DNA of 64,000 nucleotides from Faecalibacterium langellae (lineage in GTDB: Bacteria > Bacillota > Clostridia > Oscillospirales > Ruminococcaceae), in the NCBI RefSeq assembly GCF_002549775.1, contig NZ_NMTR01000002.1:1-64000 (forward strand), read 5' to 3'. The notes beneath the pieces were generated by a model. It did not search any database, was not told where the DNA came from, and saw only the letters and a list, made by a program, of their open reading frames with translations. Below are positions 57,485 to 64,000 of the stretch, in pieces (position 1 is the first letter of the stretch; each line of letters begins with the position of its first letter). Both the position numbers and the translations under genes were made by a program.

Positions 57485-58870
57485 ATGGAAAAAAGTAAGA
57501 AAAACAGGCTGTTTGGGCACCCGGCGGGCAAACGCCGCAGCGGGCCGAACCCGACGCAGATCATCTGCGTGAGCTTTCTGGTGGTCATCACGCTGGGCAC
57601 GCTGCTGCTCACCACACCTCTTGCCAGCAAGCAGGGCAGGCTGGGCGTGGTGGATGCGCTGTTCACGGCCACCAGCGCCACCTGCGTCACCGGTTTGATC
57701 GTGCGGGACACCTGGACCCAGTTCTCTTACTTCGGGCAGGCCGTGATCCTGGTGCTCATTCAGGTGGGCGGCCTGGGCCTGGTCACCCTCACCAGCTTTT
57801 TTGCGCTGGCCATGCGGCGGCGCATGGGCTTCCGGGACCTGCGGCTGATGGGCGAGAGCGTCTCGGCGGACGGCTACGCGCAGGCAAAGGAAGTGCTGAA
57901 GACGGTGGTGGGCCTGGCGGCGCTGTTTGAAGGCATCGGCATCCTGCTGCTGCTGTTCGCCTTTGTGCCGCAGTTCGGGCTGGAGGGCATCTGGGTCAGC
58001 GTGTTCACGGCCATTTCGGCCTTCTGCAACGCGGGCTTTGACCTGTTCGGCCGGTTCGGTCAGTATTCCTCACTGGTGCCCTATGTGAGCAACTACTATG
58101 TACAGGCCGTTGTGATGTTCATGATCATTGCGGGCGGCCTGGGCTTTATGGTCTGGGTGGAGATCGGCCAATTCCACAAAAAGCACCGGCTGTCCCTGCA
58201 GGCGAAGGTGGTGCTGAGCTTCTCGGTGATCCTGTGGTTCGGCGGTGCGGCACTCATCGCGCTGATGGAGTGGAACAACCCCGCCAGCATGGGGGGCTTG
58301 AGCGTGCCCGGCAAGCTGATGGCGGCCCTGTTCCAGTCCGTGTCCACCCGTACTGCAGGCATGAACACCATCGACCTTGCCGCCTGCGGTCCCATCACCA
58401 AGCTGCTCATGAGCGTGCTGCAGTTCATCGGCGCGGCCCCCGGCTCCACGGGCGGCGGCGTGAAGGTGACCACCTTTGCGGTCATCATCCTGACCATCCG
58501 CAGTGTGGCCCAGGGCCGCGACGACTGCGTGATCGCGGAACACCACATCGAATCGAAGACCGTGTACCGCGCCATGACCATCATCGTCATCGGTGCGCTG
58601 GCAGCTTTCGGCTCGGCGGTGGTGGTGTATTATAACACCTCGGACGCCGTGTCGGTCATCGACGCCATCTTTGAGTCCTGCTCGGCCTTCGGCACGGTGG
58701 GCCTGTCGGTGGGTGTCACCGGCCAGCTGAATACCGGCGCAAAGATCTTGTATATGCTGGTCATGTTCACCGGCCGCGTGGGCCCGGTGTCGCTGGCCAT
58801 GAGCCTGACGGCAAAGCCGGACGACAACAAGCGGAAGATCATGCCGGTGGGCCACATCAACGTGGGCTGA
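57485..58870 (+). CDS. TrkH/KtrB-family potassium uptake membrane protein
   Basis: A 461-aa integral membrane protein with the four pore-loop repeats of the family: TSATCVTGL, TAISAFCNAGFD, QSVSTRTAGMNT and ESCSAFGTVGLS, each with the filter Gly. It imports K+ (or Na+) together with a TrkA/KtrA-type RCK subunit not seen here. GGAGG five bases before the ATG. GC-rich chromosomal gene with its own promoter and terminator. Confidence 0.93.
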   Translation: MEKSKKNRLFGHPAGKRRSGPNPTQIICVSFLVVITLGTLLLTTPLASKQGRLGVVDALFTATSATCVTGLIVRDTWTQFSYFGQAVILVLIQVGGLGLVTLTSFFALAMRRRMGFRDLRLMGESVSADGYAQAKEVLKTVVGLAALFEGIGILLLLFAFVPQFGLEGIWVSVFTAISAFCNAGFDLFGRFGQYSSLVPYVSNYYVQAVVMFMIIAGGLGFMVWVEIGQFHKKHRLSLQAKVVLSFSVILWFGGAALIALMEWNNPASMGGLSVPGKLMAALFQSVSTRTAGMNTIDLAACGPITKLLMSVLQFIGAAPGSTGGGVKVTTFAVIILTIRSVAQGRDDCVIAEHHIESKTVYRAMTIIVIGALAAFGSAVVVYYNTSDAVSVIDAIFESCSAFGTVGLSVGVTGQLNTGAKILYMLVMFTGRVGPVSLAMSLTAKPDDNKRKIMPVGHINVG

Positions 58871-58896
58871 GGCACTTGCCGCAAAAACAGACAATG

Positions 58897-58943
58897 CAAA
58901 ACCTCCCGGTGCGGGGCGATCGGCCTGCACCGGGAGGTTTTTG
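58897..58943. terminator. terminator after the TrkH gene
   Basis: AAAACCTCCCGGTGC...GCACCGGGAGGTTTTT, long GC stem with A and T tracts on both sides, between the convergent transporter and acetyltransferase genes. Confidence 0.9.
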
Positions 58944-58973
58944 CATATTCGTATGGGAACAGGGGAGAGGCCC

Positions 58974-59516
58974 TTACTCGACCGGGTGATACTCCCGGAA
59001 CAGCAGTACGGCAAACACCGCGCACAGCGCCCCGCCGCCCAGCATCCAGACGGGCAGGGCCGTCCGCTCCATGCACAGCAGCATGACCTTGCGCATGTAG
59101 CCCTGCCCCTGATAGGCTTCCCGCACGCAGACCATGCCCACATAGATGCAGGGCTTCTTCTCCTTTTTCAGCACATCTTCCAGCGAAGGGCCGCCCTGCG
59201 AGATCGCCTTTGCAAAGCGGATGATCTCCCGCAGGTTCATGGAGCGGCGGATCCCCTGCAGCAAAAGCCTTGCGGCGTGGAAGCTCACCTTCTGCCCCGG
59301 CAGCTTATAGGCGATGTACCCTTCGCCGCGCTCACTGGTCGTGTGCAGAAAGCCGTCGGCCAGTACGCAGCGCACGAAACCGCAGATGTATTCTGCAGCG
59401 GTGTCCGGGCTGCGGAAGCAGGCGATCAGGCCCTTTTTCTCCGGGCCGTAGTCATAATAACCGAATGCATGGCCAATGGCCTGGATACTGGCTTCGTCCA
59501 TTTCTTTTACAAGCAT
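58974..59516 (-). CDS. GNAT-type acetyltransferase-like protein
   Basis: A 180-aa protein (MLVKEMDEASIQAIGHAFGYYDYGPEKKGLIACF...). Motif A-like VGMVCVREAYQGQGYMRKVM carries the Q-G-x-G-Y acetyl-CoA loop. The C-terminus is hydrophobic (VWMLGGGALCAVFAVLLF). AGAGG seven bases before the ATG. Substrate unknown. Confidence 0.75.
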   Translation of the reverse strand: MLVKEMDEASIQAIGHAFGYYDYGPEKKGLIACFRSPDTAAEYICGFVRCVLADGFLHTTSERGEGYIAYKLPGQKVSFHAARLLLQGIRRSMNLREIIRFAKAISQGGPSLEDVLKKEKKPCIYVGMVCVREAYQGQGYMRKVMLLCMERTALPVWMLGGGALCAVFAVLLFREYHPVE

Positions 59517-59683
59517 GATTCTGCCTCTTTTCTTTTTCATATTCCGTAGAACGCGGGGGCCTGTGCCGCCGATCCCCGCAGCCGCATGATGGTTATTCAA
59601 AACTAACCATAGCGCAGCACAGAAGTCCGCCCGTTGCAAGGCAAAACGAAAGCCGCCGGGTTCAAATCCCGCTGCATAAAAAG
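59517..59683. other. intergenic DNA with tRNA-like 3' remnant
   Basis: Holds CGGGTTCAAATCCCG (59657-59671), a T-arm sequence on the plus strand followed by CTGCATAAAA. A full cloverleaf could not be drawn. It may be a decayed tRNA or an old att fragment. Confidence 0.35.
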
Positions 59684-59720
59684 AAAAAAGCTCAGCACAC
59701 AAATGTGTGTTGAGCTTTTT
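59684..59720 (-). terminator. terminator of the tRNA-Pro transcript
   Basis: AAAAAGCTCAGCACACA...TGTGTTGAGCTTTTTT directly after the tRNA-Pro 3' end on the minus strand. Confidence 0.8.
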
Positions 59721-59796
59721 TGGTCGGAGCAGCGGGATTTGAACCCACGGCCTCCTCGTCCCGAACGAGGCGCGCTACCAACTGCGCTATGCCCCG
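59721..59796 (-). tRNA. tRNA-Pro (anticodon CGG)
   Basis: 76 bases with encoded CCA: acceptor CGGGGCA/TGCTCCG, anticodon arm CCTCG-TTCGGGA-CGAGG (CGG), T-arm GTGGG-TTCAAAT-CCCGC. Followed by a terminator. Confidence 0.93.
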
Positions 59797-59799
59797 AAA

Positions 59800-59826
59800 A
59801 TACCGCAGCCAGTTGAGACTGCGGTT
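59800..59826 (-). terminator. terminator between tRNA-Gln and tRNA-Pro
   Basis: ACCGCAG-CCAGTTGAGA-CTGCGGT with AAAA/TTTT tracts; on the minus strand it follows tRNA-Gln and precedes tRNA-Pro. Confidence 0.65.
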
Positions 59827-59830
59827 TTCT

Positions 59831-59904
59831 TGGTTGGGGATGAGAGAATCGAACTCCCACAAGTAGAGTCAGAGTCTACCGCACTACCACTATGCAAATC
59901 CCCA
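59831..59904 (-). tRNA. tRNA-Gln (anticodon CTG)
   Basis: 74 bases with encoded CCA: acceptor TGGGGAT/ATCCCCA, anticodon arm GTAGA-CTCTGAC-TCTAC (CTG), T-arm GGGAG-TTCGATT-CTCTC. Confidence 0.92.
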
Positions 59905-60057
59905 TGATTTTGTTCTGCCCTCAGCGCCGTGCGCTGCTGACAAGGGATATTATACCCGAAAGGGTCAGGCTTGTCAACCATTTTTTCGTTTTTTCCGCAA
60001 AAGATTTCTCGGCGCAAAAAACCGGCCGTAAGGGCGTGTAAATTTTCGGTGCTTCTC

Positions 60058-60086
60058 TTGACACCGGCCTTCATCGGGAATACTCT
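60058..60086 (+). promoter_or_regulatory. probable promoter of the phosphofructokinase gene
   Basis: TTGACA (60058-60063), 17 bases, TACTCT (60081-60086); the AT-rich TATATTATAAAAAGG follows. Confidence 0.55.
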
Positions 60087-60172
60087 TATATTATAAAAAG
60101 GCAGCTTCCCGGGCAGACTTTGTTTTGCGCAGCACGCCCGGCGCTGAATACCAGATGAAAGAGGGCTTTTGA

Positions 60173-61252
60173 ATGAAAAAACGTGTTGGAATCCTGACCT
60201 CCGGCGGCGACTGTCCGGGTCTGAACGCCACCATCCGCGGCGTAGCAAAAGCACTGTACGCCCGCATGGGTGAGAATGTGGAGATCGTGGGCATCCTGAA
60301 CGGCTACAGCGGCCTCATCAACGGCGACTATAAGGAAATGTGCGAGGACGACTTCCGCGGCATCCTGACGCTGGGCGGCACCATTCTGGGCACAAAGCGC
60401 ACCCCGTTCAAGATGATGCGCGTGGTGGAGGACGACAACATTGACAAAGTCGCCGCCATGAAAAAGACCTATAAGGATGCCAAGCTGGACTGCCTGCTGT
60501 GCCTGGGCGGCAACGGCACCCACAAGACGGCAAACCTGCTCTCACAGGAGGGCCTGAACATCATTGGTCTGCCCAAGACCATCGACAACGACATCTACGG
60601 CACCGACGTCACCTTCGGCTTTCACACCGCTGTGGACATTGCCACCGACGTCATCGACCGCATCCACACCACCGCCGGCAGCCACAGCCGCGTGATGTGC
60701 ATTGAGATCATGGGCAACAAGGCCGGCTGGCTGACCCTCTATTCCGGCATTGCAGGCGGTGCGGATATCATCCTGCTGCCTGAGATGCCCTACGACATCG
60801 ACCGCGTGTGCGATGCCGTGGAGCGCCGCGCCAAAAAGGGCTCCAACTTCTCCATCATCGCGGTGGCCGAGGGTGCCATGAACTGCGAGGAAGCCCGCAT
60901 GAAGCGCAAGGACTGGATGGCAAAGCGCGCCGAGGCAGGCGTTGGCACCACCGCCACCAACCGCATCGCCCAGGCTGTGCAGAAGAAGACCGGCATGGAG
61001 ACCCGCGTGTGCATCCCGGGCCACATGCAGCGCGGCGGCAGCCCCAGCGCCTACGACCGCGTGCTGGCCACCCAGTTCGGCAGCTACGCGGCAAAGCTGG
61101 TGGAGATCGAGCGCTACGGCGTGACGGTGGCCATGGTGAACCGCCACGTCACCGAGAACCGCCTGGCCGACATTGCCGGCAAGACCCGCAATGTGCCCGA
61201 AGGCTGCGAGCTGCTCACCGTTGCCCGCCGCATGGGCATCAGCCTGGGTTGA
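60173..61252 (+). CDS. pfkA: 6-phosphofructokinase
   Basis: A 359-aa enzyme that phosphorylates fructose 6-phosphate, the committed step of glycolysis. Phosphate-donor loops GGDCPGLNA (11-19) and GGNGTHKTA (112-120), catalytic PKTIDNDIYGTD (134-145), substrate block MGNKAGWLT and late PGHMQRGGSPSA. Gly at the 104-equivalent position points to ATP, while Lys in PKTIDND is shared with the longer group III/PPi-type enzymes; the donor is thus not settled. Clean promoter and start. Confidence 0.92.
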   Translation: MKKRVGILTSGGDCPGLNATIRGVAKALYARMGENVEIVGILNGYSGLINGDYKEMCEDDFRGILTLGGTILGTKRTPFKMMRVVEDDNIDKVAAMKKTYKDAKLDCLLCLGGNGTHKTANLLSQEGLNIIGLPKTIDNDIYGTDVTFGFHTAVDIATDVIDRIHTTAGSHSRVMCIEIMGNKAGWLTLYSGIAGGADIILLPEMPYDIDRVCDAVERRAKKGSNFSIIAVAEGAMNCEEARMKRKDWMAKRAEAGVGTTATNRIAQAVQKKTGMETRVCIPGHMQRGGSPSAYDRVLATQFGSYAAKLVEIERYGVTVAMVNRHVTENRLADIAGKTRNVPEGCELLTVARRMGISLG

Positions 61253-61262
61253 TTTTTATTTG

Positions 61263-61524
61263 AAATGGCCTCCGCGATGCTCTGGCCATATTCAGCGGAA
61301 AATTTATAGTTTTATTTGTAATTCCAGAAAATCTGCGGATTTTCTGGAATTACTTTTTCACGGGAGGAGCCCAAACCGGCAGATGCTTCAAAAACAAAAT
61401 GCCGTTTTTTGTTACGACTTTTCCAGTGAAAATGCAAATCCCGGCAGACCGCAGTCTGCCGGGATTTGCGCTATCAAAAAGAAAAATTCCGCTGAATATG
61501 GCCAGAGTGCAACGGCGGCCATTC
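61263..61524. repeat. 262-bp palindromic MITE-like element with two perfect inner hairpins
   Basis: Ends are 38-bp imperfect inverted repeats (61263-61300 and 61487-61524), with the inner 21 bases CTCTGGCCATATTCAGCGGA(A) perfect. Inside are two perfect hairpins with four-base loops: 15-bp stem 61319-61352 (arm TAATTCCAGAAAATC, loop TGCG) and 16-bp stem 61434-61469 (arm GCAAATCCCGGCAGAC, loop CGCA). No gene. The first hairpin with its T run may serve as pfkA terminator. Confidence 0.8.
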
Positions 61525-61544
61525 AAAATCGTCCGCCTGCCAAA

Positions 61545-62540
61545 TCAAAGATTCGTTACATCGTGCCGGGTGGGCTGGCCTTTCGCAAAGGCGTCCGCGC
61601 TTTCCAGCACGCCGCGCACCATGCTCTCCACATCTTCTTCGGTGTAGAAAGCCGTGTGGTCGGTCAAAATCACGTTGGGCATGCTGCGCAGGGCGGCCAG
61701 CTCCGGGTTCGGGATCACATCGCCCATGCGGTTATAGTAGTACAGGCCGTTCTCGTTTTCCAGCACGTCCAGCGCTGCGCCGCCCAGTTTGCCGCTCTCC
61801 AGCCCGGCGATGAGGGCATCGCTGTCGATCAGCTTGCCGCGGGCCGTGTTGATGATCACTGCGCCCGGCTTCATGGTCTCAATGGCCTTTGCGTCGATGA
61901 GGTGATGGTTCTCTGCGGTGGCGTTGGTGTGCAGGGTGATGACGTCGCACTCTTTCAGCAGGGTTTCCAGCGGCACATACTCCGCGATCTTCTTCACGTC
62001 CTCGTTCGGGTACAGGTCGTAGGCCAGCAGGCGGCAGCCAAAGCCGGACAGGTGCTGCAGCACGGTGCGGCCGATGCGCCCGGTGCCGATGACGCCCACC
62101 GTGCAGCCCGAGATATCCCGGCCGATCTTGCCCTTCAGTGAGTAGTCCTGGGCTTCGCCGCGCTTGAGGATGTGGCCCGCCTTGCGCAGGCTCATCAGCA
62201 TGAGCATGATGGCAAAGTTCGCCACGCCGTTGGGCGGGTAGTCCACATTGGCCACCTTCATGCCCAGGGCCCGGGCCGTCTCGCGGTCCACATGGTCGTA
62301 GCCGATGGAGCGGCAGCAGATGCTCTTGATCCCCAGCTCGTGGAAGCGCTTCACCATGGGGGCGCTCATGTCGCAGGGCGTCACCGACACGGCGTCGTAA
62401 CCCTTTGCCAGCTCTGCGTTTTCCAGCGTGGGGTAGTCCTGCGAGTAACCAAATTCAATGTCCATCTGCGGTGCCAGCCGCTGCGCGATGCCCAGCTCAT
62501 CGTAGGGGCGCAGAGTGTAGAAAAAAACTTTTGTCGCCAT
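61545..62540 (-). CDS. D-lactate dehydrogenase-like 2-hydroxyacid dehydrogenase
   Basis: A 331-aa NAD-dependent enzyme: Rossmann motif GTGRIG (152-157) with Asp175 for NAD binding, catalytic Arg234 (NTARGKLID), Glu near 261-263 and His295 (LTDHTAFYTEE). Family: D-isomer 2-hydroxyacid dehydrogenases, LdhA/VanH branch, reducing pyruvate to D-lactate. Fits a D-lactate-forming gut anaerobe. GGGAGG before the ATG at 62540. Confidence 0.9.
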   Translation of the reverse strand: MATKVFFYTLRPYDELGIAQRLAPQMDIEFGYSQDYPTLENAELAKGYDAVSVTPCDMSAPMVKRFHELGIKSICCRSIGYDHVDRETARALGMKVANVDYPPNGVANFAIMLMLMSLRKAGHILKRGEAQDYSLKGKIGRDISGCTVGVIGTGRIGRTVLQHLSGFGCRLLAYDLYPNEDVKKIAEYVPLETLLKECDVITLHTNATAENHHLIDAKAIETMKPGAVIINTARGKLIDSDALIAGLESGKLGGAALDVLENENGLYYYNRMGDVIPNPELAALRSMPNVILTDHTAFYTEEDVESMVRGVLESADAFAKGQPTRHDVTNL

Positions 62541-62669
62541 AAATTTCCCTCCCAGTCCAGTTTGCCCCATTGTAACACGTTTTGCGCTGCTGCGCGCAGA
62601 TTTCGTCGTGAATTTTGTTCATCTCCGGCGTGAGAACGCATATTTCCATGCAGATGCTGGAAAAAACGG

Positions 62670-62698
62670 TTGTAAATTGTCGGAAAAGAGGGTATGAT
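62670..62698 (+). promoter_or_regulatory. promoter of peptidase T gene
   Basis: TTGTAA (62670-62675), 17 bases, TATGAT (62693-62698). Confidence 0.7.
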
Positions 62699-62746
62699 AA
62701 AAGAACTGGGAAGTATACATCAATAAATCAAAAAGGAGTGTGCCTT

Positions 62747-63964
62747 ATGCGCGCTTATGAACGGCTTTTGAACTATGTCCGGGTGCACACCACCTCGGAC
62801 GAAAACTCCGGCACCCATCCTTCTGCGGCGCGGGAGTTCGACCTCGCCCGTCAGCTGGTGGAGGAGATGAAAGCACTTGGCCTGGAGGATGCCCGTGTGG
62901 ACGAGCACTGCTATGTCTACGGCACTCTGCCCGCCACCCCGGGCTGCGAAGACAAGCATGCCCTGGGCCTGATCGCGCACATGGACACCGCCGACGACGC
63001 CAGCGGTGAGAACGTGCAGCCCATCGTGTGGGAGAACTACAACGGCGGCGAGGTGACCCTGCCCGCCACCGGCATGGTGATGAAGCCCTCGGTCTTCCCC
63101 TTCCTGAGCAGCATGAAGGGCGAGACCCTCATCACCTCGGACGGCACCACCCTGCTGGGTGCCGACGACAAGGCCGGCATCGCCGAAATTCTGACCGCTG
63201 TGGAAACGCTGCAGGAAAAGGGCCTGCCCCACGGCAAGCTGTGCATCGCCTTCACCCCGGACGAGGAGATCGGCGAGGGGGCTGAGCTGTTCGATATCCC
63301 GGGCTTCGGGGCCGACTTTGCCTACACCGTGGACGGCGGCGACGCCGGTTCCATTGAGTATGAGAACTTCAACGCCGCGTCTGCCACCGTGACGGTCCAC
63401 GGCTTCTCGGTGCACCCCGGCACCGCCAAGGGCACCATGATCAACGCTTCCAACGTGGCCATGGAGTTCCACGGTTCGCTGCCCGTCACTGCCCGGCCCG
63501 AGACCACCGAGGGCCGCCAGGGCTTCTACCACCTGTGCCAGATGTACGGAGACGTGACCACCGCCAAGCTGGGTTACATCCTGCGCGACCACGACGCCGC
63601 CAAGCTGCAGTTCAAAAAGGACAACATGCTGGACATTGCCGAGTTTTTGAACGGCAAGTACGGCGAGGGCACCGTGGAGGTGGAGATCAAGGACAGCTAC
63701 CGCAACATGCTGGAAAAGATCAAACCGCATTTCCACCTGGTGGAAACAGCCCGCAAGGCCACCCGCATGGCAGGCCTTGAGCCGGAGGAGATCCCCGTGC
63801 GCGGCGGCACCGACGGTGCCATGCTGAGCTGGAAAGGTCTGCCCTGCCCGAACCTGGGCACCGGCGGCTTCAACTTCCACGGCGTGTGCGAGTGCATCAC
63901 CGCCGAGCGCATGGACCGCTGCACCGAGATCTTGCTGAATATCATCGGGCTGTACGCGGAATAA
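62747..63964 (+). CDS. pepT: peptidase T (tripeptidase)
   Basis: A 405-aa M20 metallopeptidase that removes N-terminal residues from tripeptides. Metal ligands in AHMDTADD (His78, Asp80), LLGADDKAGIAEI, TPDEEIGEGAE, YTVDGGDAG and the late GTGGFNFHGVCE His. Normal length. AAAGGAG before the ATG at 62747. Cytoplasmic housekeeping gene. Confidence 0.95.
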   Translation: MRAYERLLNYVRVHTTSDENSGTHPSAAREFDLARQLVEEMKALGLEDARVDEHCYVYGTLPATPGCEDKHALGLIAHMDTADDASGENVQPIVWENYNGGEVTLPATGMVMKPSVFPFLSSMKGETLITSDGTTLLGADDKAGIAEILTAVETLQEKGLPHGKLCIAFTPDEEIGEGAELFDIPGFGADFAYTVDGGDAGSIEYENFNAASATVTVHGFSVHPGTAKGTMINASNVAMEFHGSLPVTARPETTEGRQGFYHLCQMYGDVTTAKLGYILRDHDAAKLQFKKDNMLDIAEFLNGKYGEGTVEVEIKDSYRNMLEKIKPHFHLVETARKATRMAGLEPEEIPVRGGTDGAMLSWKGLPCPNLGTGGFNFHGVCECITAERMDRCTEILLNIIGLYAE

Positions 63965-64000
63965 AAACAGACGCGGCTCAAAAACAGAAGAAATACCCAA

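Noticed and set aside
58070-59143. 357-residue open frame antisense to the TrkH gene
   Set aside because: His/Asp-rich low-complexity shadow of a GC-rich membrane-protein gene.
59577-59676. possible tRNA with long variable arm upstream of the acetyltransferase gene
   Set aside because: A T-arm and a pairing GCAGC/GCTGC acceptor are visible, but the anticodon arm has an 8-base loop and no D-arm fits.
62720-64000. 426-residue open frame antisense to peptidase T
   Set aside because: GC-rich codon shadow of pepT, rich in Val/Ala/His/Gly, no ribosome site or domain.

Overview
The window is the right part of an integrative and conjugative element (ICE) of the Tn1549/CTn2-like type from gut Firmicutes, followed by about 7 kb of host chromosome. 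The flank (57.0-64 kb) is GC-rich. It holds tRNA-Arg, a TrkH-type K+ transporter, a small acetyltransferase, tRNA-Pro, tRNA-Gln, 6-phosphofructokinase, a D-lactate-dehydrogenase-like enzyme and peptidase T. Gene content and codon use suggest a Faecalibacterium/Oscillospiraceae host; this is an inference, since no rRNA or marker gene is present.

The ICE backbone is read on the minus strand from about 56.6 kb leftwards: Cys-rich small proteins, RepA, ParA, ParB, several small accessory proteins, DUF3846, PcfB/DUF3801, VirD4 coupling protein, two tandem Maff2 small membrane proteins, a 22-aa microprotein, VirB6/TrbL, PrgI, VirB4, NlpC/P60 hydrolase, DUF4315, DUF4366, topoisomerase III, an LPD-like protein, a YodL-domain protein and TTRAP. 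The left end of the ICE, its relaxase and its integrase lie outside the window.

The backbone is broken by four large mobilizable elements that carry serine recombinases, plus one tiny IS200/IS605 derivative. Element A (about 10743-21304) has a recombinase, VirE-type helicase, CHC2 primase, MobQ relaxase, DUF3847, Rep-like HTH protein, XRE regulators and TnpV. Element Y (about 21317-30448) has a recombinase, TnpW-like protein, DnaC, replisome organizer, MobP relaxase, MobC, sigma-like proteins and an ECF sigma/anti-sigma pair. Element X (about 30801-36486) is a decayed relative of Y with a broken recombinase and PadR/DUF2812 cargo. Element E2 (about 36991-50138) is a relative of A with a MobV-type relaxase; it carries an intramembrane-sensing two-component system and an FtsX-type ABC transporter.

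X lies in maff2 copy 1, Y and A lie in maff2 copy 2 only 12 bp apart, and E2 splits virD4. Joining the flanks by eye restores intact reading frames for both maff2 genes and for virD4. The 250-bp IS200/IS605-derived element splits the NlpC/P60 gene before its catalytic His. As assembled, the ICE therefore has a broken coupling protein, two broken Maff2 genes and a broken cell-wall hydrolase, all of which could in principle be repaired by precise excision. Each nested element has its own relaxase and a candidate oriT, so they look like layered parasites that would use the ICE mating machinery while disabling it.
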